From assembly GCA_902783545.1 (NCBI GenBank), contig CACZRD010000104.1:1-42753 (forward strand): a stretch of DNA of 42,753 bases, read 5' to 3'. This DNA is from an uncultured Bacteroidales bacterium. GTDB taxonomy: Bacteria > Bacteroidota > Bacteroidia > Bacteroidales > Paludibacteraceae. Position numbers and translations under genes: made by a program. The stretch's first letter is position 1, and every line of letters starts with the position of its first letter. Below the pieces are notes generated by a model. The model was not told the DNA's origin and searched no databases. It worked only from the letters and a program-made list of their open reading frames with translations. This document shows positions 8,015 to 16,589 of this stretch, one piece after another.

Positions 8015-9939
8015 TGCGCAGTCAGTTCGTCGTGCACCATACGGTGGATATATTGTTGGATAAACGCTTTCAGATAATCTGTCATCGGATCGAGTTGCTC
8101 CTGCGGTAGTTGACCGGCTTTGTTCGTATGCAGACAGCGGTCGTGGCGGTAGTCATATACTGCTGCCACCTGTTCGCCGTCAAACTGCAGGAGCAGACTA
8201 TCCGAGAATATCTGATATAACGGCGCATTGTAACACACGGCATAGGGGTGTTGCTTGGGCTGATTCAGAGCATCTTCGCCAAACGCAAAATACGGTTCGT
8301 CATACCCCAGAAACTCCAACACCGACGGCATAATATCCGTCTGGCTCACGACCTGCGCACGTCTCTCGGCGGTCAGCGCGGGGTGGTAGAACGCCACCGG
8401 CACTTCATACAGTCCGCGTGCGTTGGTGTATTCGGGCAGCGTGAGTTCGTTCGTGTGGTCGGCTGTGAGCACAAACAGCGTATGCTCAAACCACGGTTGC
8501 CTGCTTGCCGTCAAAAAGAACTGCCGGAGCGCATGATCGGCATAACCTACCGCCTCGTGGATGGGTTTGCTACCTTTCGGGAACACACCTTGATATTGCT
8601 CAGGCACTTTGTAGGGATGATGACTGGATGCAGTGAACACGGCGGTCATGAACGGCTCTTGCATCGCAGACATCGTTTGGGCGTAATACTGCAAGAACGG
8701 CTCATCCCAAATCGCCCATGTTCCGTCAAACGCACTATTGTCGCCGAACTCGTTCATCCCGTAATAGCGCTCGAAACCCGCACTGCGCGCATACGCCTGG
8801 AAGCCCATGCTACCGTTCGGTGCGCCGTGAAAGAACGCCGTCTGATAGCCAACTCTGTTCAGACAATCGGCAATGGATGATACACTATTGGTTGAGTACG
8901 GCGTAACGATATACGGCTCAATGAGCATCGGTATAGACGAAAGCACGGAAGGCATAGCGTCGATACTCTTTCGTCCCGAGGCGTACGAGTAGTCGTACGT
9001 CACCGACTGCTCCAGCAGGCTATCCAAAAACGGCGTATAGCCCCGATAGCCCTCCACATCACGGTTGTAAAAGCCGATATACTCCTTGCTGAACGACTCC
9101 AGAATAATCACGACCACATTGTCCGTTCGCTTGATACCGATGCTGTCAGCCCGATGCACGGGGTTCATGTGTTCCGCTAACTCGTCTTGCGAGAAATACT
9201 GCGGCTCAACATAGTGCTGGTTTTCCAGCGATTTCATCAGTGAGAACGGAGTGTTGAGCACCAGCGCTGTTTCACGCGGCGTATTGGTGTACTGCAGCGC
9301 GTTGCTCAATGTGATGGGGCGCGTATATTTGCCAAAGCCGCCGCGGATGCCAATCACCACAAAATAAGTGGTCAGGAGCATGATTGCCGTTGCTAACGGA
9401 TAATACAATACAGGACGCACAGATGGCACGCAGAATGTCCTGCGCGTGCAGACAAACAGAATAGCCAGCGCAAGCAGTCCGGCAAGCGTCACCGGCCAAT
9501 ACTGCACTATACCTTGGGCAAAGATACTCCACAGATTATCGTCGTTGGCAAACTCGGTAAAGAACGTGCATGTTGTCCGGCGATCGGTGAAAGGGATATA
9601 CGCGATATCCGCCGCGTTGACCGCCAAGCCTATAGCGTTCGGTATCAGGAACAGCCACGCCAGCACTTTTTGGTAACTGCCGTTCATCCGCCAGCGAGCG
9701 GGCAAAGGCAATAAGATGCCGAGCAGATATAGCGAACTGAGGTATAAGACAGCCGTCAGGTCAAAGCGTATGCCGCCGCAAAGAATCTCGCGCAGATGGT
9801 TGCCATCGATATCCGGGAACATCGCTCCGTTGACCGCATAGCATACGAGTCGGAGCAGCGTGTAGAGCGCCAATACCAACACAAGGTTGCAGGCTGCTAC
9901 TATCCACGGATATCGCAGGATATTCTTCATCAGGGGCAC
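8011..9939 (-). CDS. LTA-synthase-like sulfatase-superfamily membrane transferase
   Basis: A 642-residue protein of the alkaline-phosphatase/sulfatase superfamily. The first 200 residues hold about five transmembrane helices; the rest is an extracytoplasmic catalytic domain with VVVIILESF (metal ligand E281), the nucleophile region SGRKSID (S325 aligns by eye with the catalytic Thr of LtaS) and LTADHT (D494, H495). LtaS-type enzymes move phosphoglycerol from phosphatidylglycerol to a glycan; in a Gram-negative cassette like this, a phosphoglycerol or phosphoethanolamine decoration of LPS or another glycan is likely. The frame opens with GTG at 9939 directly after the lptB stop; ATG at 9930 (639 residues) is an equally good start. 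It ends in an ATGA overlap with the kelch gene. Confidence 0.86.
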   Translation of the reverse strand: MPLMKNILRYPWIVAACNLVLVLALYTLLRLVCYAVNGAMFPDIDGNHLREILCGGIRFDLTAVLYLSSLYLLGILLPLPARWRMNGSYQKVLAWLFLIPNAIGLAVNAADIAYIPFTDRRTTCTFFTEFANDDNLWSIFAQGIVQYWPVTLAGLLALAILFVCTRRTFCVPSVRPVLYYPLATAIMLLTTYFVVIGIRGGFGKYTRPITLSNALQYTNTPRETALVLNTPFSLMKSLENQHYVEPQYFSQDELAEHMNPVHRADSIGIKRTDNVVVIILESFSKEYIGFYNRDVEGYRGYTPFLDSLLEQSVTYDYSYASGRKSIDAMPSVLSSIPMLIEPYIVTPYSTNSVSSIADCLNRVGYQTAFFHGAPNGSMGFQAYARSAGFERYYGMNEFGDNSAFDGTWAIWDEPFLQYYAQTMSAMQEPFMTAVFTASSHHPYKVPEQYQGVFPKGSKPIHEAVGYADHALRQFFLTASRQPWFEHTLFVLTADHTNELTLPEYTNARGLYEVPVAFYHPALTAERRAQVVSQTDIMPSVLEFLGYDEPYFAFGEDALNQPKQHPYAVCYNAPLYQIFSDSLLLQFDGEQVAAVYDYRHDRCLHTNKAGQLPQEQLDPMTDYLKAFIQQYIHRMVHDELTAQ

Positions 9940-10686
9940 TTAATCGTTTACTTTCGTCTTGCGCTTCAGTTCAAAGTCACGTCCCAAATAGTTATTGCGC
10001 ACTATCGGGTTAGCCGCCAACTCTTCCGGCGTGCCGTGGAACAGGATCTTGCCTTCAAACAACAGGTACGCCCTGTCGGTGATAGACAATGTCTCGTCCA
10101 CATTATGGTCGGTGATCAGGATGCCGATATTCTTGTCCTTGAGCCGCCATACAACGTCCTGAATCTCTTGCACGGCTATCGGGTCAACGCCGGCAAACGG
10201 CTCATCAAGCATGACGAACTTCGGTTCGATAGCCAGGCAGCGGGCTATCTCCGTGCGGCGGCGTTCACCCCCCGAGAGACGATCGCCGAGGTTCGTGCGA
10301 ACATGCTCCAGATTGAACTCACGGATAAGTTGCTCCAGTTTCTCGTATTGATAATCCTTAGGGAAATTGGTCATCTCCAGTACAGAGAGGATATTATCCT
10401 CCACCGTCATCTTCCGGAACACGGATGCCTCCTGCGGCAGATAACCGATGCCCAACTGCGCACGACGGTACATCGGATACGAGGTGATGTCAATGTTATC
10501 AAGAAAGATCTTACCGTGATTAGCCACCACCAGACCGGTGGTCATATAGAACGTCGTCGTTTTGCCTGCACCATTCGGACCAAGCAGACCGACGATCTCA
10601 CCCTGCTCCAAATGAATACTGACATCGTTGACGACAGTACGCTTACCATATTTCTTTACCAGATGTTCTGTGCGTAATGTTTGCAT
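9940..10686 (-). CDS. lptB: LPS export ABC transporter ATP-binding protein LptB
   Basis: LptB is the cytoplasmic ATPase of the LptB2FG complex that extracts LPS from the inner membrane and pushes it along the Lpt bridge to the cell surface. The 248-residue length is typical. Seen: Walker [10 protein letters not shown] (36-44), the Q-loop region [10 protein letters not shown] characteristic of LptB, signature LSGGE (137-141), Walker B FVMLDEP with DE at 161-162, and the H-loop TDHN. The C-terminus is slightly extended ([11 protein letters not shown]). It heads the minus-strand glycan cassette, with the next frame beginning at the base after its stop. This position ties the cassette to LPS rather than to an unrelated capsule. 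Confidence 0.95.
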   Translation of the reverse strand: MQTLRTEHLVKKYGKRTVVNDVSIHLEQGEIVGLLGPNGAGKTTTFYMTTGLVVANHGKIFLDNIDITSYPMYRRAQLGIGYLPQEASVFRKMTVEDNILSVLEMTNFPKDYQYEKLEQLIREFNLEHVRTNLGDRLSGGERRRTEIARCLAIEPKFVMLDEPFAGVDPIAVQEIQDVVWRLKDKNIGILITDHNVDETLSITDRAYLLFEGKILFHGTPEELAANPIVRNNYLGRDFELKRKTKVND

Positions 10687-10714
10687 AAATCGAATTTATT
10701 CGGGATATATCGGA

Positions 10715-11476
10715 TTACTCTATCTCCAACGAAACCGGACAATGATCGCTGTGCACAGCATCGCTATGGATACGTGCATCGCGCAGACGCTCGCGCAGCG
10801 ACTCGCTCACCCAGAAGTAGTCAATACGCCAGCCAGCATTGTGGGCACGCGCTCCGGCACGATACGACCACCAACTGTACATCTCCGGCGATTGACAGAA
10901 CACGCGGAACGTATCAATCAGTCCCGTCTGTTGCCAACGATCCATCCACTCGCGCTCTTCGGGCAGGAATCCGCTGACGCCGATCTGACGCTCCGGGTGG
11001 TTGATGTCAATGGGTTTATGGCAGATATTGAAGTCGCCGCAGATGATCACGTTCGGACGTTCCTTGCGGAGTTCATTGAGCCACTTGAGGAAGACCTCCA
11101 GGAAGTCCATCTTAAACTCCTGACGGATGTCGCCTGTCGTGCCGCTGGGCACATAGACGCACACAACAGTCAGTTCGCCGAAGTCAGCACGCAGCACTCG
11201 TCCTTCACGGTCATAGCGGTCGTTGCTCATGCCTGCGACAACCTTGTCAGCAGGCTGCTTGCTGAAGATACACACGCCGGAGTAACCTTTCTTTTCGGCA
11301 GAGTGGACATAACTTGTGTAGCCGAGTTCTGCGAACGCGGTGGTATCAATCTGCTCGGGTTGCGCCTTGCTCTCTTGGATGCAGAACACATCGGGGTTAG
11401 CCGTTGCCAGCCACTCTAACAAGCCCTTGCTCAACGCGGAGCGGATGCCGTTAACATTATACGATACGAGTTTCAT
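10715..11476 (-). CDS. xth: Exodeoxyribonuclease III (AP endonuclease)
   Basis: A 253-residue member of the ExoIII/APE1 branch of the endonuclease-exonuclease-phosphatase superfamily, which cleaves DNA 5' of abasic sites and removes 3' blocking groups in base excision repair. Seen: [10 protein letters not shown] at the N-terminus, FCIQESK (metal-binding Glu), VYVPSG, GDFNICH with the catalytic Asp/Asn pair, [14 protein letters not shown] and the closing [10 protein letters not shown]. Length and motif order match bacterial enzymes. It sits 20 nt downstream of the prodomain-containing M6 protease gene and 28 nt upstream of lptB, so it may be read through in a longer transcript, but nothing links it functionally to either side. 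Confidence 0.95.
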   Translation of the reverse strand: MKLVSYNVNGIRSALSKGLLEWLATANPDVFCIQESKAQPEQIDTTAFAELGYTSYVHSAEKKGYSGVCIFSKQPADKVVAGMSNDRYDREGRVLRADFGELTVVCVYVPSGTTGDIRQEFKMDFLEVFLKWLNELRKERPNVIICGDFNICHKPIDINHPERQIGVSGFLPEEREWMDRWQQTGLIDTFRVFCQSPEMYSWWSYRAGARAHNAGWRIDYFWVSESLRERLRDARIHSDAVHSDHCPVSLEIE

Positions 11477-11496
11477 TGTATGTTGTCTTTTCTGTC

Positions 11497-13113
11497 TCAG
11501 TGTAGCGATCTTCCTAACAAGTCGTAGTAGTCGCCATTGTACTCAATAAGGATTCTGCCCTCACGAAAAACCTTCTTTGCGGAGGTGTTTTGCTTTGTGT
11601 CCTGCACATCCAGATTGATGTTCTCGCCACCGCCACTGACTTGGAAACATATTTTCCCATTTTCCTCACGGATAGCCGTCACCGGATATGAAGTCAGCTC
11701 TGTAAACGAATCCGCCCCTGTTGGGTATGTATCACCGGGCTTACCGAAATAGCCGTTTTCGCGGTTGCTCTGGCTATATGCAGGTTTTTTGCCGTCTGCT
11801 TCCACAATATCCACTCCCATTACATACTGGCTGGCGTTGACCTTGTTGTTGCTCCACTTGCTCTCATCATAATTGATCTTCGTCACGAGCAGTCCGTGCC
11901 CGGGCAAGTACTGATCCCAACCGTCTTTCTGGCGATTTTCCAACAAGTAAAACTCTTTCGGGTTAGGATTAGTTCCAGTCATATTATGTTCGCCTGTTCG
12001 GGTCATCAGCACCGCGCTGTTCGCCGCACACAAAGCAGGTACCTCCACATCGCACGCGCTGTTGATGAGCGTGGGATGCAGCCATCCCATGTAGAACCGT
12101 TCGTAAGCCGAGTAGGCGGGAGGAGTGTTGCCGTCATTGTTGTATGGTCCATAATCCAGTATATCCCAAGCGCCCATGGTTTTGTGGGTAGCATTTTCAG
12201 TGGTTGCATATAAGTCCGGCAAGCCGAGTACATGCGAAAACTCGTGGCAGAACGTACCGATGCCGTCATGTTGCTTGCTATAGTAATCAAGTTCGTTGGA
12301 GCAGGCGTAGTTATCCACCCTCTTGCCGTCAACAATACAGTTCACACCGGTGTATGTCAGTCTGTAGTTATGCGGCCAAATATAGTTCTCGCCTGCACCA
12401 TCCGCTTCTCCATAGCCGGCGTAGATGACATACACGAAGTCCACCTGCCCGTCACCATCGTTGTCATAGAGGCTGAAATCCACCTCGTTGTTCACCAGTT
12501 CGCAAGCTTCCTTAATCATCTGGTCCGGGTGTTTGTCATCACCCTGACTGTCATTCTGACCGTAATATGCGTACCCCCGCGAAACGGTTACAGGACCTAC
12601 CACGTCAAATACAGGGTTATATTGTCCGCATGAGTTATCTTGGAAATACTGCCGTGCACTTCCTGACGAACTGATCCATCTTGTTCTGCCCTCGTCTTTA
12701 TAAGTATAACTGCGAGAGTAATTCTGCCCGTTAAGCATATTCTCCATTTCCTCATATGATGTCTGGAAAGTCAGATCAGAGAAGTTGACGAGGATCACCA
12801 ATCCACGAGGAGCAAGATTCAACGTGCCGACCTTCTGTTGCATGGCAACACGACGGGGATTGCTCATGTGGCGTGTTTGCAACTCTTCCTCCGACGGCAT
12901 GTGCGTCGGCTGGTAGAATCCTGCTGCATCGCGCTCCAGCATCTGCCCGTCGGCTGTGGTATAATAGTGGAAGAAAGCATCGCCGTGCAGATACGCTGTT
13001 ATCTGCGTACCGTCAGGTTGCGTGAGCTTCATCGCACCTCTGCGCGCAGGCTTGGCGAACACACAAAGCGCAACAACACAACATGCAAGCAAACAATATA
13101 TCTTCCGCCTCAT
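11497..13113 (-). CDS. Secreted M6-family metalloprotease with fused N-terminal prodomain
   Basis: A 538-residue secreted zinc protease of the immune-inhibitor-A type. Order: signal peptide (1-20), prodomain-like module (about 22-70: [22 protein letters not shown]), then the catalytic domain with HEFSH (H290, E291, H294) followed by GLPD (D300). DNDGDGQVD at 217-225 looks like a calcium loop. The last 26 residues ([18 protein letters not shown]) form a tail shared with two other secreted proteins in this window, probably a sorting signal. It lies 13 nt after a paralogous protease gene. The prodomain-like module is directly similar to the free-standing protein encoded at 14620-14988. Substrate is unknown; such enzymes usually degrade host or environmental proteins. 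Confidence 0.9.
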   Translation of the reverse strand: MRRKIYCLLACCVVALCVFAKPARRGAMKLTQPDGTQITAYLHGDAFFHYYTTADGQMLERDAAGFYQPTHMPSEEELQTRHMSNPRRVAMQQKVGTLNLAPRGLVILVNFSDLTFQTSYEEMENMLNGQNYSRSYTYKDEGRTRWISSSGSARQYFQDNSCGQYNPVFDVVGPVTVSRGYAYYGQNDSQGDDKHPDQMIKEACELVNNEVDFSLYDNDGDGQVDFVYVIYAGYGEADGAGENYIWPHNYRLTYTGVNCIVDGKRVDNYACSNELDYYSKQHDGIGTFCHEFSHVLGLPDLYATTENATHKTMGAWDILDYGPYNNDGNTPPAYSAYERFYMGWLHPTLINSACDVEVPALCAANSAVLMTRTGEHNMTGTNPNPKEFYLLENRQKDGWDQYLPGHGLLVTKINYDESKWSNNKVNASQYVMGVDIVEADGKKPAYSQSNRENGYFGKPGDTYPTGADSFTELTSYPVTAIREENGKICFQVSGGGENINLDVQDTKQNTSAKKVFREGRILIEYNGDYYDLLGRSLH

Positions 13114-13126
13114 CTTCGTTTATTTG

Positions 13127-14617
13127 TTAATCCACCCGTGTACCATAGACGGAATACGTGCGTCCGTCTCTGCGGATCAGCAGTTGCCCGTCTTTGAGTA
13201 TCTTACCGGTCTGAGACTGTCCGTCGGTTGTTGCAGAGATAGCTGTCACTATCTTTCCTCCACGGTACTTGAACGACACGACACCATCCTCTGTCATCGT
13301 TATATCCGTGATAGCATGATCGGGAATACCGGTGTACTCCGTTGCGCCGCTCGGGAAAGCGTCTCCGGGTTTACCATAGTAACCATTGTCTGTGTTGGAT
13401 CCATCATAAGCCGGTGTCAGTCCGTCAGCCTCAATCAGATCCACACCAAAACTTCCAACAGTATTGTTTACTGTATTTTTGCTCCATCGTGCGGGTTGGT
13501 AGTCGATGCGCGTTATGAGCAGTCCTTCACCCGGGATTCCAATATCCCAACCTTTGTTTGTTGTGTTTTCCAGTCTATTTTCTAATAGATAGAATACGGT
13601 TGGGTTCGGATTCAATCCGTCGAGGTTATGTGTATCGCTCTCTGAAATTAGATAAGCCCGGTTGCTCGAAGCGATATCTGTCAGTTCTAAGTTATCTGCC
13701 TCTGTTATAAGCGTAGGTGTGAGCCAATCCAAGAAGAATCGCTCGTAGGCGGAAAGCGAAGGAGGAGTATGTGCGCCATTGTTGTACGGCCCTTCACACA
13801 TTAGATCCCATTCACCTAATAATTTCTGGTCATGCGTGTATTTTGTGTCGTACAGATCCGGCAATCCCAATGCATGGCAGTACTCGTGGCACGGCACACC
13901 AATGCCAGCGATAACAAGATTGTCTTTGGTAGAGAAAAAGCCATCCAATTCATTGCTGTATTCGCAAGCAGTAACTGTCTTGCCGTCATATGTGCCGCAA
14001 TTGCAATTGCCTACGTATTGTGGCCAGATAAGCGAATTCGGATCAGGAATAAGGTCTTTACGTGCAATGTAACCCGCATCATTCTTTCCGTAACCTGCGT
14101 AGAAGACATAAACGATATCAACTTGCCCATTATTATCAGAATCATACAGCGAGAAATCAACCGTATTGTCCACCAGCCCACAGGCTTCTGCTACCATACT
14201 CGTACCTGAACCATATTCTGCATATCCTTTAGATAATGTCACCGGGCCCACGATATCGAACTGCGGGTCGTATTGTCCCATGGACTGATCGTAGAAATAC
14301 TGCCGCACACTACCTGTCGCTCCATCCTTTGTCCAATTCGAGCCATTGAACATCGAATCCACCTCTGCCGGAGTAGAGATGAGTGCATAGTTGCTAAAGT
14401 TAACCATAATAACCAATACGCGCGGAATAATCGTCCGCGTACCGGCTACTTGTGTGGCTGTTGGCATGTATGCTGCCCCGGCATATTGCGGTTGAGACTG
14501 GCGTTGTGCCTCAATCTGTGCATACCACTCGGCCCTGCGTGAGGGATCACGCGGAGGAACAAGAGCCATACCGTATAGCGAGCAGCCAAGTAAAAGTATT
14601 GTCAAGTATTTGCGCAT
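13127..14617 (-). CDS. Secreted M6-family metalloprotease lacking the prodomain
   Basis: Paralogue of the following protease, 496 residues from ATG 14617. A longer frame exists upstream, but it only re-reads the previous gene; ATG 14617 opens a clear signal peptide (MRKYLTILLLGCSLYGMA) and sits 2 nt after the previous stop. Catalytic motif HEYCH (H244, E245, H248), GLPD (D254), calcium-type loop DSDNNGQVD near 159-167, and a C-terminal tail (KDGQLLIRRDGRTY, near 474-487). After the signal comes a short spacer and then the catalytic domain at about residue 64: the QP-G...L-GD...H module present in its paralogue is absent, and is instead encoded by the separate gene just upstream. An AAGGAGGA sequence, rare in this window, precedes the ATG by 6 nt. 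Confidence 0.9.
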   Translation of the reverse strand: MRKYLTILLLGCSLYGMALVPPRDPSRRAEWYAQIEAQRQSQPQYAGAAYMPTATQVAGTRTIIPRVLVIMVNFSNYALISTPAEVDSMFNGSNWTKDGATGSVRQYFYDQSMGQYDPQFDIVGPVTLSKGYAEYGSGTSMVAEACGLVDNTVDFSLYDSDNNGQVDIVYVFYAGYGKNDAGYIARKDLIPDPNSLIWPQYVGNCNCGTYDGKTVTACEYSNELDGFFSTKDNLVIAGIGVPCHEYCHALGLPDLYDTKYTHDQKLLGEWDLMCEGPYNNGAHTPPSLSAYERFFLDWLTPTLITEADNLELTDIASSNRAYLISESDTHNLDGLNPNPTVFYLLENRLENTTNKGWDIGIPGEGLLITRIDYQPARWSKNTVNNTVGSFGVDLIEADGLTPAYDGSNTDNGYYGKPGDAFPSGATEYTGIPDHAITDITMTEDGVVSFKYRGGKIVTAISATTDGQSQTGKILKDGQLLIRRDGRTYSVYGTRVD

Positions 14618-14619
14618 AA

Positions 14620-14988
14620 TCAGTCCTCCTTCATCTTTTGTATACCATGTTTGTTGAGCCAACGCTGCTCGCACTTGCTTCGCTTGGCGGCATCGTGGGC
14701 TTGACGGCGCGTGATGACCGCAACTTGCTGTTTCTCGCCGTTTATCTTGCGCGTCTTGAGTACAGCATAGCAAATCTTGCCTTTGTTGTCCTCTTTGACC
14801 TGCCAGCCGTCCACGGTCATAGTGAAGTGCCAGTGCTCATCACCCCGGAGAAACACATGCAGAGTGTCGCCGTTGGGTTGAATGCGGTTAATTACCCCGG
14901 GACGAGCGGGAACACGTGCCGGCTGCTGTGCTTGGCTGCTGAGTACGAATGCCGTACAAGCAAAAATTATAAATAACAATTTTTTCAT
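14620..14988 (-). CDS. Free-standing M6 prodomain-like secreted protein
   Basis: A 122-residue protein with its own signal peptide (MKKLLFIIFACTAFVLSSQA). The mature part reads PARPGVINRIQPNGDTL, FLRGDEHWHF and TVDGWQVKED, which aligns by eye with the N-terminal module of the M6 protease at 11497-13113 ([37 protein letters not shown]). A basic tail with paired residues follows (TRRQAHDAAKRSKCEQRW). It ends 2 nt before an M6 protease that lacks this module, and its last codons supply the purine-rich ribosome site for it. Likely role, by inference: a prodomain acting in trans as folding helper or inhibitor of the neighbouring protease. The alternative is a gene split by mutation, but the second signal peptide argues against that. 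Confidence 0.8.
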   Translation of the reverse strand: MKKLLFIIFACTAFVLSSQAQQPARVPARPGVINRIQPNGDTLHVFLRGDEHWHFTMTVDGWQVKEDNKGKICYAVLKTRKINGEKQQVAVITRRQAHDAAKRSKCEQRWLNKHGIQKMKED

Positions 14989-15014
14989 TGTAGCATTTTA
15001 CTTTGCTTAATGGT

Positions 15015-15084
15015 TCGATATTCCCTCGAGTATAGTCTAGGATTCCCTCGTATTACCCTCGATATACTCTCGATATTCCCTCGT
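15015..15084. repeat. Array of about six 11-bp units (ATTCCCTCG core)
   Basis: In the 114-nt gap between the mlaF stop and the prodomain gene start, the core ATTCCCTCG or a one- to two-base variant begins at 15020, 15042, 15052, 15064 and 15075. Spacing is 22, 10, 12 and 11 nt, with a degenerate unit filling the 22-nt step, so the period is about one helical turn. On the coding strand of the protease genes the unit reads CGAGGGAATAT. The array lies 27-96 nt before the prodomain ATG. The period suggests a cooperative protein-binding site or a simple minisatellite; the sequence alone does not decide. Confidence 0.75.
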
Positions 15085-15102
15085 TTATCCTGCACGTTTT
15101 TG

Positions 15103-15861
15103 TTACCTGTGCACTTTTTGTATCTCCTGGTAGAGTTGTGAGGCGAAGACAAAACTATTCAGCGCCTCGTTGTCGGCGTGGAAGATATCCTTGCGCGAAC
15201 CTTGCCACTCCTTCTTGCCACCTTTGAGGAAGATGATATTGTCACCTACCTCCATGATGGAGTTCATGTCGTGGGTGTTGACGACCGTGCAGATGTTGTA
15301 TTCTTGCGTGATGTCCTGAATAAGTTTGTCAATCACGAGCGATGTTTGCGGATCGAGACCTGAGTTCGGTTCGTCGCAGAACAGGTACTTCGGGTTCAGC
15401 GCTATGGCGCGGGCGATAGCCACACGTTTCTGCATACCGCCGGAAATCTCCGCAGGCATCAGAGTGAGTGCATGTTCGGCAATCTGCACACGGTTGAGGC
15501 AGAACCGTGCGCGCTCATCCATCTCATCCTTGCTCATGTGCCCGAACATCTGCATGGGGAAGAGTACGTTCTCCAATACTGTCATCGAGTCGAAGAGTGC
15601 TGAGCCTTGGAACAACACACCAACCTCGCGGTGTAGCATTCGGACTTCTTTCTCCTTCATGTTCGGCAGGTTTCTGCCATCGTACTCTATACGTCCGGAA
15701 TTGATAGGATGGATGCCGATGAGCGACTTGAGAAATACGGTCTTACCGCTGCCTGACTGTCCGATGATCATGTTGACCTTACCATCCTCAAACGTGGCAC
15801 TCACGTGATCGAGTACGAGCAGGTCGTCGAATTGTTTTACTATGTCAATTGCTTGAATCAT
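15103..15861 (-). CDS. mlaF: MlaF-like ABC transporter ATP-binding protein
   Basis: A 252-residue ATPase of the MlaFE lipid-transport type, which powers phospholipid movement between inner and outer membranes. Seen: Walker A GQSGSGKT (34-41), the MlaF-like stretch EVGVLFQGSALFDSMTV, signature SGGMQKR, Walker B YLFCDEP, and the H-loop NTHDM. The frame is open further upstream, but ATG 15861 overlaps the mlaE stop (ATGA) and starts the normal family N-terminus (MIQAIDIVKQFDD), so I chose it. An MCE-domain protein (MlaD-like) normally follows in Bacteroidota; here the strand continues into the 11-bp repeat array and the protease genes instead, so the partner must lie elsewhere. Confidence 0.92.
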   Translation of the reverse strand: MIQAIDIVKQFDDLLVLDHVSATFEDGKVNMIIGQSGSGKTVFLKSLIGIHPINSGRIEYDGRNLPNMKEKEVRMLHREVGVLFQGSALFDSMTVLENVLFPMQMFGHMSKDEMDERARFCLNRVQIAEHALTLMPAEISGGMQKRVAIARAIALNPKYLFCDEPNSGLDPQTSLVIDKLIQDITQEYNICTVVNTHDMNSIMEVGDNIIFLKGGKKEWQGSRKDIFHADNEALNSFVFASQLYQEIQKVHR

Positions 15862-16589
15862 AACAGTAGTCGTGACAGGACGAGGTCCAATAAAAGGATG
15901 ATAATATTCGAGTTCACCACAGCGTTCGTTGAAGCTCTGCCGACCTCCAGTGCACCGCCGTGCACCATATAACCGTAGTACGATGAGAGCGAGGTAATGA
16001 CATATGCAAAGAACAGTGACTTGATGATTCCGTACCACACGAAGTAGGGATTGAACGCATATTGCACGCCAACCAAGTAATCCGCCACGGTGATGATATC
16101 CGTGAATGCACCTACTGCCCAGCCACCTATCAGGCCGATAGCCGTCGAGAGGATGACCAGCATCGGCATCATGGTCATGAACGCCAAGATCTTCGGCAGA
16201 ATGAGATAGTTCGCAGAGTTCACCCCCATGATCTCCATGGCATCAATCTGTTCGGTGATGCGCATCGAACCTATCTCCGAGGCGATGTTCGAACCGACTT
16301 TTCCTGCCAATATCAGACAGAGGATCGTTGAAGAGAACTCCAACAAAAGCGTCTCACGCGTCAGCAGACCGACTATATACTTGGGCAAAAACGGGTTCTC
16401 GGTGTTCGTCTTTGCCTGGATGGTCAGAATTGCACCGATGAACAAAGAGATGACTATCACAATAGGCAAGGACTGCAAGCCTTGTTTCTCCAGTTCACGA
16501 CTATACTGCTGCCAGAACATACGCGGGCGATCCGGCAAGCGGAACACACGCGCCATCAATAGCCAATATTCTCCGAAATGCTTAATCAT
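15858..16589 (-). CDS. mlaE: MlaE-family phospholipid transporter permease
   Basis: A 243-residue integral membrane protein of the MlaE/YrbE family, the permease of the MCE lipid-transport ABC system. About five hydrophobic helices follow an N-terminal amphipathic stretch. Family hallmarks: VGSNIASEIGSMRITEQIDAME (written here only as the key region near 117-138: GS, E, EQIDA), LPKILA and the C-terminal YYGYMVHGGALEVGRAST. It sits in an unbroken overlap chain: its ATG overlaps the radA stop and its stop overlaps the mlaF ATG, both as ATGA. This couples synthesis of permease and ATPase, as expected for subunits of one complex. Confidence 0.93.
   Translation of the reverse strand: MIKHFGEYWLLMARVFRLPDRPRMFWQQYSRELEKQGLQSLPIVIVISLFIGAILTIQAKTNTENPFLPKYIVGLLTRETLLLEFSSTILCLILAGKVGSNIASEIGSMRITEQIDAMEIMGVNSANYLILPKILAFMTMMPMLVILSTAIGLIGGWAVGAFTDIITVADYLVGVQYAFNPYFVWYGIIKSLFFAYVITSLSSYYGYMVHGGALEVGRASTNAVVNSNIIILLLDLVLSRLLL

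Noticed and set aside
14618-14773. Upstream extension of the second M6 protease frame
   Set aside because: It overlaps the prodomain gene in another frame and has no signal peptide; ATG 14617 gives a proper signal peptide and a 2-nt spacing.
15015-15084. 11-bp array as a CRISPR
   Set aside because: Units are far too short and contiguous, with no spacers and no cas genes.
15862-16038. Upstream extension of mlaF
   Set aside because: It lies within mlaE, and the family N-terminus begins at the ATGA overlap (15861).
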